Source: Bacillota bacterium (GTDB lineage: Bacteria > Bacillota > Sulfobacillia > RBS10-35). Taken from it: a DNA stretch of 15,361 nucleotides. The translations under genes and the position numbers were made by a program. Positions 1 through 7,055 of this stretch are shown one piece after another; within the stretch, counting starts at the first letter, position 1; each line of letters opens with the position of its first letter. The notes below the pieces were generated by a model. It was not told the DNA's origin and did no database searches. It was given only the letters and a program-made list of their open reading frames with translations. The DNA lies in NCBI GenBank assembly GCA_029960865.1, contig JASBVX010000009.1, positions 1 through 15,361 of the forward strand, written 5' to 3'.

Positions 1-243
1 CCAAACCAGGAGCCTTTCCTCGGACAAGAGGCCTTCCAGGAACGCCCTGTAAGAGGGCGGGTTTTGGGGAGAGGGGGAGCGCCAGGCTTTTTGGGTATAC
101 CGGGAATGGAAGCCCAAAACGGCGGATGAGGGGTAGGAAGGATCCTCTGCTGTCCACACGGGGATACCTGCCCTCCCCAACGCCCGGATGAGGGCCAGGG
201 CAGGGCGCAAGCGGGCTTCTGTGATCAGGGCGGGGACCGTCAT
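1..243 (-). CDS. ATP-grasp-type ligase, N-terminal part (cut by window edge)
   Basis: An open frame of 81 codons starts at the ATG complementary to 241-243 and continues past base 1, so only the N-terminus is visible. The protein begins MTVPALITEARLRPALAL and continues through RALGRAGIPVW. This alternation of a short beta strand (ALIT), a helix (RPALALIRALGRAG) and a second strand (IPVWTAED) is how the pre-ATP-grasp Rossmann-like domain begins in many carboxylate-amine ligases, which form amide-like bonds using ATP. The ATP-binding core would lie outside the window, so substrate and exact family cannot be given. Codon use (GCC, CTG, CGG, GTC) matches the neighbouring genes. No Shine-Dalgarno sequence precedes the ATG, but an extended -10 element ends six bases before it, suggesting a leaderless mRNA. 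It is divergent from the pyruvate dehydrogenase operon. That it is coding is fairly secure; the family is an inference from the N-terminus alone. Confidence 0.55.
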   Translation of the reverse strand, partial: MTVPALITEARLRPALALIRALGRAGIPVWTAEDPSYPSSAVLGFHSRYTQKAWRSPSPQNPPSYRAFLEGLLSEERLLVW

Positions 244-249
244 GTTCCG

Positions 250-258
250 ATATTAGCA
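250..258 (-). promoter_or_regulatory. Extended -10 promoter element of the ATP-grasp-type gene, probably leaderless
   Basis: On the minus strand the bases read TGC-TAATAT, an extended -10 (TGn) followed by a hexamer matching TATAAT at four of six positions. Six bases separate it from the ATG at 243, so transcription would be expected to start at or next to the A of the start codon. No convincing -35 hexamer is seen, which is tolerated by extended -10 promoters. The absence of a Shine-Dalgarno sequence supports a leaderless transcript. Confidence 0.45.
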
Positions 259-334
259 AAAAGGAGCTGGAGGGAACGGCTGCCCTGGGGAGAAAAACCT
301 TAACGGGCAAGGCGCCGGACGGTTTCAGGTTTCA

Positions 335-343
335 TGCTATATT
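335..343 (+). promoter_or_regulatory. Extended -10 promoter element of the pyruvate dehydrogenase operon
   Basis: The bases read TGC-TATATT: an extended -10 dinucleotide, one spacer base and a hexamer matching TATAAT at five of six positions. The region about 17 bases upstream has no good TTGACA match. Transcription would begin near 350, leaving a leader of about 30 bases that contains the GGAAGGGG ribosome binding site. No riboswitch-like structure fits in so short a leader. Confidence 0.45.
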
Positions 344-363
344 GAAAGAACTGGTTAAGATGC

Positions 364-371
364 GGAAGGGG
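364..371 (+). promoter_or_regulatory. Ribosome binding site that favours the GTG at 380 for E1
   Basis: GGAAGGGG lies directly against the upstream in-frame GTG at 371, too close to serve it, but is eight bases from the second in-frame GTG at 380, the normal spacing. The ATG at 360 runs into a stop after four codons and is not a start for this gene. Confidence 0.5.
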
Positions 372-379
372 TGAGGAAG

Positions 380-3058
380 GTGGCTCACCAGCTCAAAGAT
401 CCCAGAGATCCCAGGGATATCGAAATGCAGGAGTGGCTGGAGTCTCTGGACTACGTGATCCGCTACGGAGGTCCCGAGAGGGTGCAATCCCTCTTGGAAC
501 GGCTGACCATCCGGGCGCGCCAGGCGGGGATCGAAGTGACGCCCCAACCGGTAACGCCTTATCTCAACACCATTCCTGCGGAGGAGCAGCCGCCCTATCC
601 TGGAGATCTGGAGATGGAAGAGCGGCTGGAGAACTGGATCCGCTGGAATGCCATCGCCATGGTGGTGAAGGCCAACCGGGAGGTGGACGGCATCGGCGGC
701 CACCTTTCCACGTACCAGTCGGCCTCCACCCTCTATCAAGTGGCCCTCAACCATTTCATCCGGGGGCCCCACGGGGACGACCCGGGCGATCTGGTGTATT
801 TCCAGGGCCACGCGGCTCCCGGAATGTACGCCCGGGCCTTCTTAGAAGGACGGCTGACCGAGGAGCACCTGGAGTATTTCCGCCGGGAGATCGTATCGGA
901 TAAAGGCCTTTCTTCCTACCCTCACCCTTGGCTGATGCCCGAGTTCTGGCAGTTCCCCACGGTCTCCATGGGCCTCGGGCCCCTGCAGGCTGTCTACCAG
1001 GCCCGCTTCAACCGTTACCTCCGCGATCGGGGCATCAAAGATACCTCCAAGACCAGGGTGTGGGCCTTCCTGGGTGACGGGGAGATGGATGAGCCTGAGG
1101 CCATGGCGGCAGTGCGCATGGCGGGCAGGGAACACCTGGACAACGTCGTCTTTGTGGTCAACTGCAACCTGCAGCGCCTGGACGGGCCCGTTCGCGGCAA
1201 CGGGAAGATCGTCCAGGAGCTGGAGAGCTTTTTCCGCGGCGCCGGGTGGAACGTCATCAAGGTCCTCTGGTCCAGCGACTGGGATCCCATCTTCGCCCGG
1301 GACAAGGACGGCCTTTTGGCCAAGCGGCTGGGAGAGATCCTGGATGGGGATCTGCAAAAGTACCAGGCGGCCGGCGGCGCCTACATGCGGGAGCATCTTT
1401 TCAATACACCGGAACTGAAAGAGCTGGTGAAAAACCTTTCCGATGACCAGCTGGCCAAGCTGCGGCGGGGAGGCCACGACCCCATCAAGGTCTATGCCGG
1501 TTACCACGCGGCCCTGCAGCACAAAGGGGCCCCCTCGGTGGTGCTGGTCCAGACCGTCAAGGGGTGGGGCCTGGTGGGAGGGGAAGCCCGCAACGTGGCC
1601 CATGAGCTCAAGACCATGTCCGATGAGGATCTTCTTCTCTTCCGGGATCGGTTCCAGCTTCCCATCCCCGATGAAGAGGTGACGAAGCTGGCTTTCCTCA
1701 AGCCCAAGGAGGATTCCCCCGAGATGGAGTACATCCTCCGGCGCAAGGAGGAGCTGGGAGGCGGTTTGCCCCAGCGCAATCCCCGCTTCACCACCCTGGA
1801 AAAGGTGCCCGACCAGCCCTTTGCGGAGTTCAAAGAGGGCAGCCAGCGCAAAGTGAGCACCACCATGGTGGCGGTCCGCCTTTTGACCAATCTTCTGCGA
1901 GACAAAGAGATGGGGCGCTACATCGTCCCCATCGTGCCCGATGAAGCCAGGACCTTCGGGATGGAGAGCCTCTTCCGGCTAGTGGGAATCTACTCGCCGG
2001 TGGGCCAGCTTTATGACCCTGTGGACTCCGACACCCTCCTCCCCTACAAGGAAGCCGTCACCGGCCAGATCCTGGAGGAAGGGATCACCGAAGCCGGTTC
2101 CATGGCTTCCTTCATGGCGGCAGGCACCGCCGGGTACACCTTCAGGGTACCCATGATTCCCTTCTATTGGTTCTACTCCATGTTCGGCCTGCAGCGGGTG
2201 GGGGATCTGGTGTGGGCGGCGGGTGAGCTCCGGACCAAGGGCTTTCTCATCGGGGGGCTTTCGGGGCGCACCCAGCTGGCAGGAGAAGGGCTGCAGCATC
2301 AGGACGGCAACAGCCACGTCTTGGCCCTGCCGGTGCCCAACCTCCTGGCCTACGATCCAGCCTACGCCTACGAGATCGCCGCCATCATCCGCCACGGCCT
2401 CCAGAAGATGTTCGTGGAGGGGAAAGACGTCTTCTACTACCTGACGGTGGGGAACGAGAACTATGCCCAGCCGCCCATGCCCAAGGGTAACGACGTGGAA
2501 GAGGGGATCATCAAGGGGCTCTACCTCTTCCGCAGCGCCAAGGATCTCGATGCCAAGAAGGGCCCGGCGGTGCAGCTGGTGGGCAGCGGCGCCGTCCTGA
2601 ACGAAGTGGTAAGGGCGCAGGAGCTCCTCCTGGAAGAAGGGGTGGCAGCCGATGTGTGGAGCGCCACCAGTTACAAGCGTCTGCATCGGGAAGCCACCCA
2701 ACTGCAGCGCCAGGCCATGTATCAGCCGGGGAAGAAGATGAAGGAGATCTCCCATCTGGAAAAGACTCTGGGCAAGGCCGAAGGGCCGGTGGTGGCCGCC
2801 TCGGATTACGTCCGGGCTTTGCCCGACATCATCGGGCGCCATCTGAAAAAACCCTTCTATACCCTGGGCACCGACGGCTTTGGCCGCTCCGACAGCCGAC
2901 CGGCCCTGCGGCGTTTCTTTGAGGTGGCTGGGGAACATGTGGCCTATGGGGCCCTTTACGCCTTGGCCCAGGAAGGTTCCCTGCCCTGGGACGCCGTAAA
3001 GAGAGCCCAGAAGAAGTGGGAGATTGTGCCGGATAAGCCTGATCCCGTGGAGTCCTAA
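380..3058 (+). CDS. aceE: Pyruvate dehydrogenase E1 component, homodimeric (AceE type)
   Basis: This thiamine-diphosphate enzyme decarboxylates pyruvate and passes the acetyl group to the lipoyl arm of E2. It is 892 residues from the GTG at 380, close to the roughly 887 of E. coli AceE, and co-linear with that family throughout. Visible landmarks are EVDGIGGHLSTYQS, YFQGHAAPGMYARAF, the thiamine-diphosphate/Mg motif GDGEMDEPEA about residues 232-241 followed by VVNCNLQRLDGP, GGHDPIKVYA, the loop histidine in NVAHELKTM, PDEARTFGMESLFR, the glutamate region GQILEEGITE, GEGLQHQDGNSH and near the C-terminus LGTDGFGRSDSR. It is a single fused chain, not the separate alpha and beta subunits usual in Gram-positive bacteria. 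A tandem 9-base near-duplication near the N-terminus gives DPRDPRD. It is first in an operon, 17 bases before E2. An in-frame GTG at 371 is possible but poorly spaced from the ribosome binding site. Identity is very secure. Confidence 0.97.
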   Translation: MAHQLKDPRDPRDIEMQEWLESLDYVIRYGGPERVQSLLERLTIRARQAGIEVTPQPVTPYLNTIPAEEQPPYPGDLEMEERLENWIRWNAIAMVVKANREVDGIGGHLSTYQSASTLYQVALNHFIRGPHGDDPGDLVYFQGHAAPGMYARAFLEGRLTEEHLEYFRREIVSDKGLSSYPHPWLMPEFWQFPTVSMGLGPLQAVYQARFNRYLRDRGIKDTSKTRVWAFLGDGEMDEPEAMAAVRMAGREHLDNVVFVVNCNLQRLDGPVRGNGKIVQELESFFRGAGWNVIKVLWSSDWDPIFARDKDGLLAKRLGEILDGDLQKYQAAGGAYMREHLFNTPELKELVKNLSDDQLAKLRRGGHDPIKVYAGYHAALQHKGAPSVVLVQTVKGWGLVGGEARNVAHELKTMSDEDLLLFRDRFQLPIPDEEVTKLAFLKPKEDSPEMEYILRRKEELGGGLPQRNPRFTTLEKVPDQPFAEFKEGSQRKVSTTMVAVRLLTNLLRDKEMGRYIVPIVPDEARTFGMESLFRLVGIYSPVGQLYDPVDSDTLLPYKEAVTGQILEEGITEAGSMASFMAAGTAGYTFRVPMIPFYWFYSMFGLQRVGDLVWAAGELRTKGFLIGGLSGRTQLAGEGLQHQDGNSHVLALPVPNLLAYDPAYAYEIAAIIRHGLQKMFVEGKDVFYYLTVGNENYAQPPMPKGNDVEEGIIKGLYLFRSAKDLDAKKGPAVQLVGSGAVLNEVVRAQELLLEEGVAADVWSATSYKRLHREATQLQRQAMYQPGKKMKEISHLEKTLGKAEGPVVAASDYVRALPDIIGRHLKKPFYTLGTDGFGRSDSRPALRRFFEVAGEHVAYGALYALAQEGSLPWDAVKRAQKKWEIVPDKPDPVES

Positions 3059-3075
3059 GAGAAAGGGGGGTTCCC

Positions 3076-4416
3076 TTGCCGAGGGAAGTACGCCTGCCCA
3101 AGCTGGCGGAAGGAGATGCGGCCGGCACCGTGGCCCGAGTTTTGGTCAAACCCGGCGACCGGATCGAAGAAGGCCAGACCATCCTAGAGGTGGAAGCGGA
3201 AAAGGCCGTGGTGGAGGTTCCGGCAGAAACGGCCGGGGTGGTGAAAGAGCTTCTGGTCCACGAAGGGGATGAGGTCAAGAACCAGCAGGTGATCCTCACC
3301 CTGGAGGAATCGGGAGAGGAAAAGGGAGCGGAGGTTGCCGGGGAGGCGGCCGCCGCCGGAACGAAAGGAGCTCCGGCCAAAGAGAAGGGGGAGGAGAAAG
3401 GGGAAGAGGAACCGCAAGAAGAAGCAAAGGACGAAGAGGAAGAAGAAAAAGCGGAGCCGGCCCCAAGGAAAGAAGAAGCGCCGGCAGCCCAGGTCCAAGA
3501 AGCCGTTCCTGCTGCGGAAGAGGATGGCCAGCTCCTTCCCGCGGCTCCCTCCGTCCGGCGCTTTGCCCGGGAACTGGGGGTCCCCCTTTCCCAGGTGCGG
3601 GGCAGCGGCCCGGAGGGCCGCATCCTGATGGAGGACGTGAAGCGCTTCGTGCGGGAAAGGCCAACGTCTCCCCAGGCCGATGGAGGGGCGCCTTTACCCG
3701 ACTTTTCCAAGTGGGGTCCCGTCCGGCGGGAAAAGATGACGGCCATCCGCAAGGCCACGGCCCGCCACCTCAGCCAGGTATGGCGAGATATCCCGCAGGT
3801 GACCCATTTCGATGAGGCCGACATCACGGAAGTGGAAGCCTTCCGCCGTTCCCTGGGGCCATCCTTCGAAAAAGAAGGGGCCAAGCTAACGGTCACCGCC
3901 ATTTTGGTGAAGGTGGCCGCCGTGGCCCTGCGGCAGTTTCCCCGCTTCAACTGCAGCATCGACATGGCCTCGGAAGAGATCATCTACAAGGACTACGTCC
4001 ACATCGGAGTGGCGGTGGATACCCCCCATGGACTTCTGGTTCCCGCCATCCGCCAGGCGGATCAAAAGGGTCTCCTGGCCATCGCCAAGGAGCTGGGGGA
4101 GCTGGCCGACAAAGCCCGGCAGCGGAAGCTCACCCTAGAGGAAATGCAGGGAGCCACCTTCAGCATCTCCAACCTGGGGGGCCTGGGCGGGACCGGCTTC
4201 ACCCCCGTGGTGGACGGGCCCCAGGTGGCCATCCTGGGGGTGGGGAGGGCGGAGGTGCGCCCCCTCTGGCGGGACGGCCAGTGGGTGCCCCGCACGGTGC
4301 TCCCCCTGATGGTGACCTACGATCACCGGATCATCGACGGCGCCGACGCGGCCCGCTTCTTGCGGTGGGTGGCGGAAGCACTGGAGCAGCCTTTACGACT
4401 CCTGATGGAAGGGTGA
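3076..4416 (+). CDS. aceF: Dihydrolipoamide acetyltransferase, pyruvate dehydrogenase E2
   Basis: E2 forms the core of the complex, carrying acetyl groups on a swinging lipoyl arm and transferring them to CoA. Start is a TTG at 3076 with AAAGGGGGG five bases upstream; the protein has 446 residues. Domains in order: one lipoyl domain (about 1-76) with the lipoylated lysine at K43 in EVEAEKAVVEVPA; a linker (about 77-153) extremely rich in Glu and Lys; a peripheral-subunit-binding domain (about 155-193) with SVRRFARELGVPLSQVRGSG and GRILMEDVKRFV; and the acyltransferase domain (about 205-446) with MTAIRKATARHLSQ, FSISNLGGLGGTGFTP and the catalytic motif DHRIIDG (H417, D421). Having a single lipoyl domain differs from the three of E. 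coli. The linker composition is unlike the usual Ala/Pro-rich type. Position between E1 and E3 makes pyruvate the likely pathway substrate rather than 2-oxoglutarate or branched-chain acids. Confidence 0.95.
   Translation: MPREVRLPKLAEGDAAGTVARVLVKPGDRIEEGQTILEVEAEKAVVEVPAETAGVVKELLVHEGDEVKNQQVILTLEESGEEKGAEVAGEAAAAGTKGAPAKEKGEEKGEEEPQEEAKDEEEEEKAEPAPRKEEAPAAQVQEAVPAAEEDGQLLPAAPSVRRFARELGVPLSQVRGSGPEGRILMEDVKRFVRERPTSPQADGGAPLPDFSKWGPVRREKMTAIRKATARHLSQVWRDIPQVTHFDEADITEVEAFRRSLGPSFEKEGAKLTVTAILVKVAAVALRQFPRFNCSIDMASEEIIYKDYVHIGVAVDTPHGLLVPAIRQADQKGLLAIAKELGELADKARQRKLTLEEMQGATFSISNLGGLGGTGFTPVVDGPQVAILGVGRAEVRPLWRDGQWVPRTVLPLMVTYDHRIIDGADAARFLRWVAEALEQPLRLLMEG
3379..3451 (+). other. Purine-rich tract encoding the Glu/Lys E2 linker
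   Basis: Inside the E2 gene the coding strand has an unbroken purine run of 33 bases (3379-3411) and another of 19 bases (3433-3451), separated by a nearly all-purine stretch. It encodes repeated Lys/Gly/Glu combinations such as KGEEKGEEEPQEE and DEEEEEKAE. Such low-complexity purine tracts can slip during replication and can adopt non-B structures; whether this one does is not shown by the sequence. Confidence 0.6.
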
Positions 4417-4423
4417 GGGGGAC

Positions 4424-5830
4424 ATGGCGGAGAGAGTACAAGTGGCAGTGTTGGGCGGTGGCCCCGGGGGATACGGGGCGGCCTTTCGGGCAGCGGATCT
4501 GGGTCTGAGCACGGTGGTGGTGGATGAGGCGGAAAACCCCGGGGGCGTGTGCCTCTATCGGGGCTGCATCCCCTCTAAGGCCCTCCTGCACGTGGCCTCT
4601 TTGATCCGGGAAGCCAAAGAAGCTTCCCAATGGGGAGTGCAACTGGGCGAAGCGAAGGTCGACTTGGATACCCTCCGGGGCTGGAAAGAGGGCGTCGTCA
4701 AGAAGCTGACGGGGGGTCTGGGAACCCTCACCAAGGCGAGGAAGATCCGCTACATGCAAGGCAGGGGAACCCTCCTGGATGACCACACCCTGCAGGTGGA
4801 GGGACCTCAAGGGAAAGAAACGATCAGCTTTGAACATCTCATCATCGCCACGGGATCCAGCCCCGTCACCCTTAAGGGCATCTCCATCGACAGCCCCCGG
4901 GTGATGGATTCCACCGGAGCACTGGATCTCCCCGACATCCCCGGAAAGCTCTTGGTGATCGGGGGCGGCTACATCGGCGCCGAGCTGGCCACCGTCTATG
5001 GGGCCTTGGGGAGCCAGGTGACCATCGTGGAGATGACCGCAGGCCTTTTGCCGGGCGTCGATCGGGATCTGGTCCGGCCCCTGTTGCAGGCCATGAAGCA
5101 GCAGATGGCAGCCCTTCACTTCGAGACGAAAGTGCAAACGATCGAAGAAAAAGGGGACAAACTGCTGGCCACCCTGGAAGGAAAGGACGGTAAGACCTTC
5201 CAGGAGGAGTTCGACCGGGTGCTGGTGGCGGTGGGGAGGGTGCCCAACTCCCAGGGTTTTGGGCTGGAGAAGCTGGGGGTCCAGGTCGACGGCAAAGGCT
5301 TCATCACGGTGGATGAGGCCCGCCGCACCTCGGTGCCCCACATCTACGCCATCGGCGATGTGGCAGGCCAGCCTATGCTGGCCCACAAGGCCACCCACGA
5401 GGGCCAGGTGGCGGCGGAAGCCATTGCCGGGAAGAAGGTGGCCTTCGAACCGATGGCCATCCCCGCGGTGGTCTTCACCGATCCCGAGATCGCTTGGGCT
5501 GGATTGACGGAAGAGGAAGCCAAGGCCCAGGGCCGGGAGGTCCAGGTGAGCCGGTTTCCCTGGGCCGCTTCAGGAAGGGCCGCTACCTTGGGCCGCGGCG
5601 ACGGGGTGACGAAGCTGGTGGTGGATAAGGAGAACAAGCGGATTCTGGGGATAGGGATTGCCGGCCCCGGTGCAGGGGAACTGATCGCCGAGGGAGTTCT
5701 GGCCATCGAAATGGGGGCGGTGGCGGAGGATCTGAGCCTGACCATCCATCCCCACCCCACCCTTTCCGAGACGGTCATGGAGGCGGCGGAGCTCATCTAC
5801 GGCCCATCGACCCACTTTTACGGGCGCTGA
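4424..5830 (+). CDS. lpdA: Dihydrolipoamide dehydrogenase, pyruvate dehydrogenase E3
   Basis: This FAD flavoprotein reoxidises the dihydrolipoyl arm of E2 and reduces NAD+. It has 468 residues, the usual length. The FAD-binding loop GGGPGGYGAAF lies at about residues 11-21, the redox disulfide in GGVCLYRGCIPSKAL (C43 and C48), the second dinucleotide fold at LLVIGGGYIGAELA (about 175-190) ending in VTIVEM, the FAD-contacting YAIGDVAG near 307-314, and the C-terminal His-Glu pair in HPHPTLSE (H444, E449). The acidic residue at the end of the second fold's strand (VEM) fits preference for NAD over NADP. The ATG is seven bases after the E2 stop, and the GGAAGGGTGAGGGGG around that stop supplies the ribosome binding site. 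It ends the operon, before a hairpin terminator. All catalytic residues expected for the family are present. Confidence 0.96.
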   Translation: MAERVQVAVLGGGPGGYGAAFRAADLGLSTVVVDEAENPGGVCLYRGCIPSKALLHVASLIREAKEASQWGVQLGEAKVDLDTLRGWKEGVVKKLTGGLGTLTKARKIRYMQGRGTLLDDHTLQVEGPQGKETISFEHLIIATGSSPVTLKGISIDSPRVMDSTGALDLPDIPGKLLVIGGGYIGAELATVYGALGSQVTIVEMTAGLLPGVDRDLVRPLLQAMKQQMAALHFETKVQTIEEKGDKLLATLEGKDGKTFQEEFDRVLVAVGRVPNSQGFGLEKLGVQVDGKGFITVDEARRTSVPHIYAIGDVAGQPMLAHKATHEGQVAAEAIAGKKVAFEPMAIPAVVFTDPEIAWAGLTEEEAKAQGREVQVSRFPWAASGRAATLGRGDGVTKLVVDKENKRILGIGIAGPGAGELIAEGVLAIEMGAVAEDLSLTIHPHPTLSETVMEAAELIYGPSTHFYGR

Positions 5831-5892
5831 CAAAGTTTTCTAGACACCGGCGAAAGGAAAAGGGCGAAAAAAGGCGAAGAGAAACTTCATGA

Positions 5893-5913
5893 GCAGCCAA
5901 AGCGTCTGGCTGC
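5893..5913. repeat. Small inverted repeat downstream of E3
   Basis: GCAGCCA (5893-5899) and TGGCTGC (5907-5913) can pair as a 7-bp stem with a 7-base loop. No T-run follows, so it is not a terminator by itself. It stands 13 bases before the stronger hairpin and may help to protect or end the transcript. Confidence 0.4.
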
Positions 5914-5920
5914 ATGGGCG

Positions 5921-5960
5921 AGAAAGAACCCCGGCCCTCTGGGGGGCCCGGGGTTTTCTC
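5921..5960 (+). terminator. Rho-independent terminator of the pyruvate dehydrogenase operon, possibly bidirectional
   Basis: AACCCCGG (5927-5934) pairs with CCGGGGTT (5948-5955), with additional C-G pairs possible inside the loop. The right arm runs into TTTTCTC. The left arm is preceded by GAGAAAG, so on the minus strand the mirrored hairpin is also followed by T-rich sequence (CTTTCTC). It lies about 95 bases after the E3 stop and before the next start. The 3' T-run is short, so efficiency is uncertain. Confidence 0.7.
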
Positions 5961-5999
5961 TGCCGCAAAGAAAGAGCTTTCTGATGCCGATGGATGGGT

Positions 6000-6006
6000 A
6001 AGGAGG
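6000..6006 (+). promoter_or_regulatory. Strong ribosome binding site selecting the TTG at 6015
   Basis: AAGGAGG, a full match to the Shine-Dalgarno core, is eight bases upstream of an in-frame TTG at 6015. The in-frame ATG at 5994 lies before this site and has no comparable site of its own, so the TTG is the better start. Confidence 0.6.
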
Positions 6007-6014
6007 CGTCCTCT

Positions 6015-7055
6015 TTGGGTCGACGACGGGGACAGGAAGAGAGTGCCACCTCCTGCGTGGAAGGGCTTCTCGCCCAGTACCGGGAAGCTCCTCGCCCTTC
6101 CCGGGCCGAGGTCTTGCGGTTCAGCGGGGTGGGCCGCCTGGATGTGTACAACATCACGGCTCCCTTCTTCGATGAAGGGCGATGGGTCCTGGCGGGGCGG
6201 GTGGAAAAACGGTTCAGCGAGGTGTCGGAAGTGCGCTTCTTCACCCCCGACGAAAAGGGGGCATGGCGTCTTCTTCCGGGAGCCCCCGCCTTTCCCCTGC
6301 AAGATCCTTTCGTGACCCGCATCCATGGAGAGCTCCTCTTTGGGGGAGTGGAGACCTTCATCGATCCCGAAGGCCATCCCCCCTATTTCTGGCGTTGGCG
6401 CACCGTCTTTTTCCGGGGCGAAAGCCTTTCCACCCTCCGCCCCTTTGCCAGGGGACCCATCGGGATGAAAGACATCCGGCTGGTGGAGCTGGAAGACGGG
6501 ACCATCGGCGTCTTCACCCGTCCCCAGGGAGAGCGGGGCGGCCGTGGCAAAATCGGCTTTTTTACCCTTTCCCGCCTGGATGATCTGCAGAAGGCTCCGT
6601 GGGAGGAGGCGCCCCTTCTGGAAGGCCTCTTCAGTGAAGAAGAATGGGGCGGTGCCAATGAAGCCCAGCTCCTCCCGGGAGGAAAGGTGCTGGTTTTGGG
6701 GCATGTGGCCCGGTTCGGTGCCTCAGGCCACCGCCACTATTACCCCATGGCCTTCGTCTTTGACCCCAAGGACTTATCCCATGACGAGGCGGTCCTTTTG
6801 GGGGAGCGGCAAACCTTCCTCCCCGGCCCCAGCAAACACCGGGGCGTCAGGGATGTGGTCTTTCCGGGAGGGCTCCATCGCATCCCCGGGGAGCAGGCAG
6901 TCCTCTACGCCGGCATCAGCGATGCCGGGGCCCAGCGGCTCTGGCTCCCCGACATCTTTGCCCACCTGGGTTACCATCCCCACCCCCTGGTGCCCCGCCC
7001 TGAGGACCTGAAGGACCTTATGGCCGGGGCCACTCAGAAGATAGCTGGCGGCTGA
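6015..7055 (+). CDS. DUF1861 / MTP-like protein, putative mannoside phosphorylase or glycosyltransferase
   Basis: The protein has 346 residues from the TTG at 6015 (353 from the ATG at 5994). Its sequence fits the DUF1861 family, to which the Leishmania mannosyltransferase-phosphorylases (CAZy GT108) belong; the fold is a five-bladed beta-propeller related to mannoside phosphorylases of GH130. Matching landmarks are DVYNITAPF, VLAGRVEKRFSEVSEV, LQDPFVTRIHGELLFGGVE with a candidate catalytic Asp at D97, GPIGMKDIRLVEL (D153), IGVFTRPQGERGGRGKIGF, EEWGGANEAQLL (E210-E216), HYYPMAFVFDP and the C-terminal YAGISDAG. There is no signal peptide or membrane segment, so it is probably cytoplasmic and may make or phosphorolyse mannose-containing oligosaccharides. 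No sugar transporter or other carbohydrate gene is nearby, and the family is recognised from memory of its motifs. Its 3' end overlaps the converging CBS gene by 38 bases. The reaction for this member is inference. Confidence 0.75.
   Translation: MGRRRGQEESATSCVEGLLAQYREAPRPSRAEVLRFSGVGRLDVYNITAPFFDEGRWVLAGRVEKRFSEVSEVRFFTPDEKGAWRLLPGAPAFPLQDPFVTRIHGELLFGGVETFIDPEGHPPYFWRWRTVFFRGESLSTLRPFARGPIGMKDIRLVELEDGTIGVFTRPQGERGGRGKIGFFTLSRLDDLQKAPWEEAPLLEGLFSEEEWGGANEAQLLPGGKVLVLGHVARFGASGHRHYYPMAFVFDPKDLSHDEAVLLGERQTFLPGPSKHRGVRDVVFPGGLHRIPGEQAVLYAGISDAGAQRLWLPDIFAHLGYHPHPLVPRPEDLKDLMAGATQKIAGG

Noticed and set aside
397..416. Direct repeat AGATCCC in the E1 N-terminus as a regulatory repeat
   Set aside because: It is a 9-base coding near-duplication giving DPRDPRD after the start codon; two copies only, best explained as local slippage.
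2829..3983. A 384-residue Ser-rich frame antisense to the E1/E2 junction
   Set aside because: It crosses two certain genes on the other strand, and its serine runs are the complement of the E2 Glu/Lys linker codons.
5793..6704. A 303-residue minus-strand frame over the E3 end, the terminator and the MTP-like gene
   Set aside because: It would read through the terminator hairpin and overlap a well-supported plus-strand gene; the product shows no domain.
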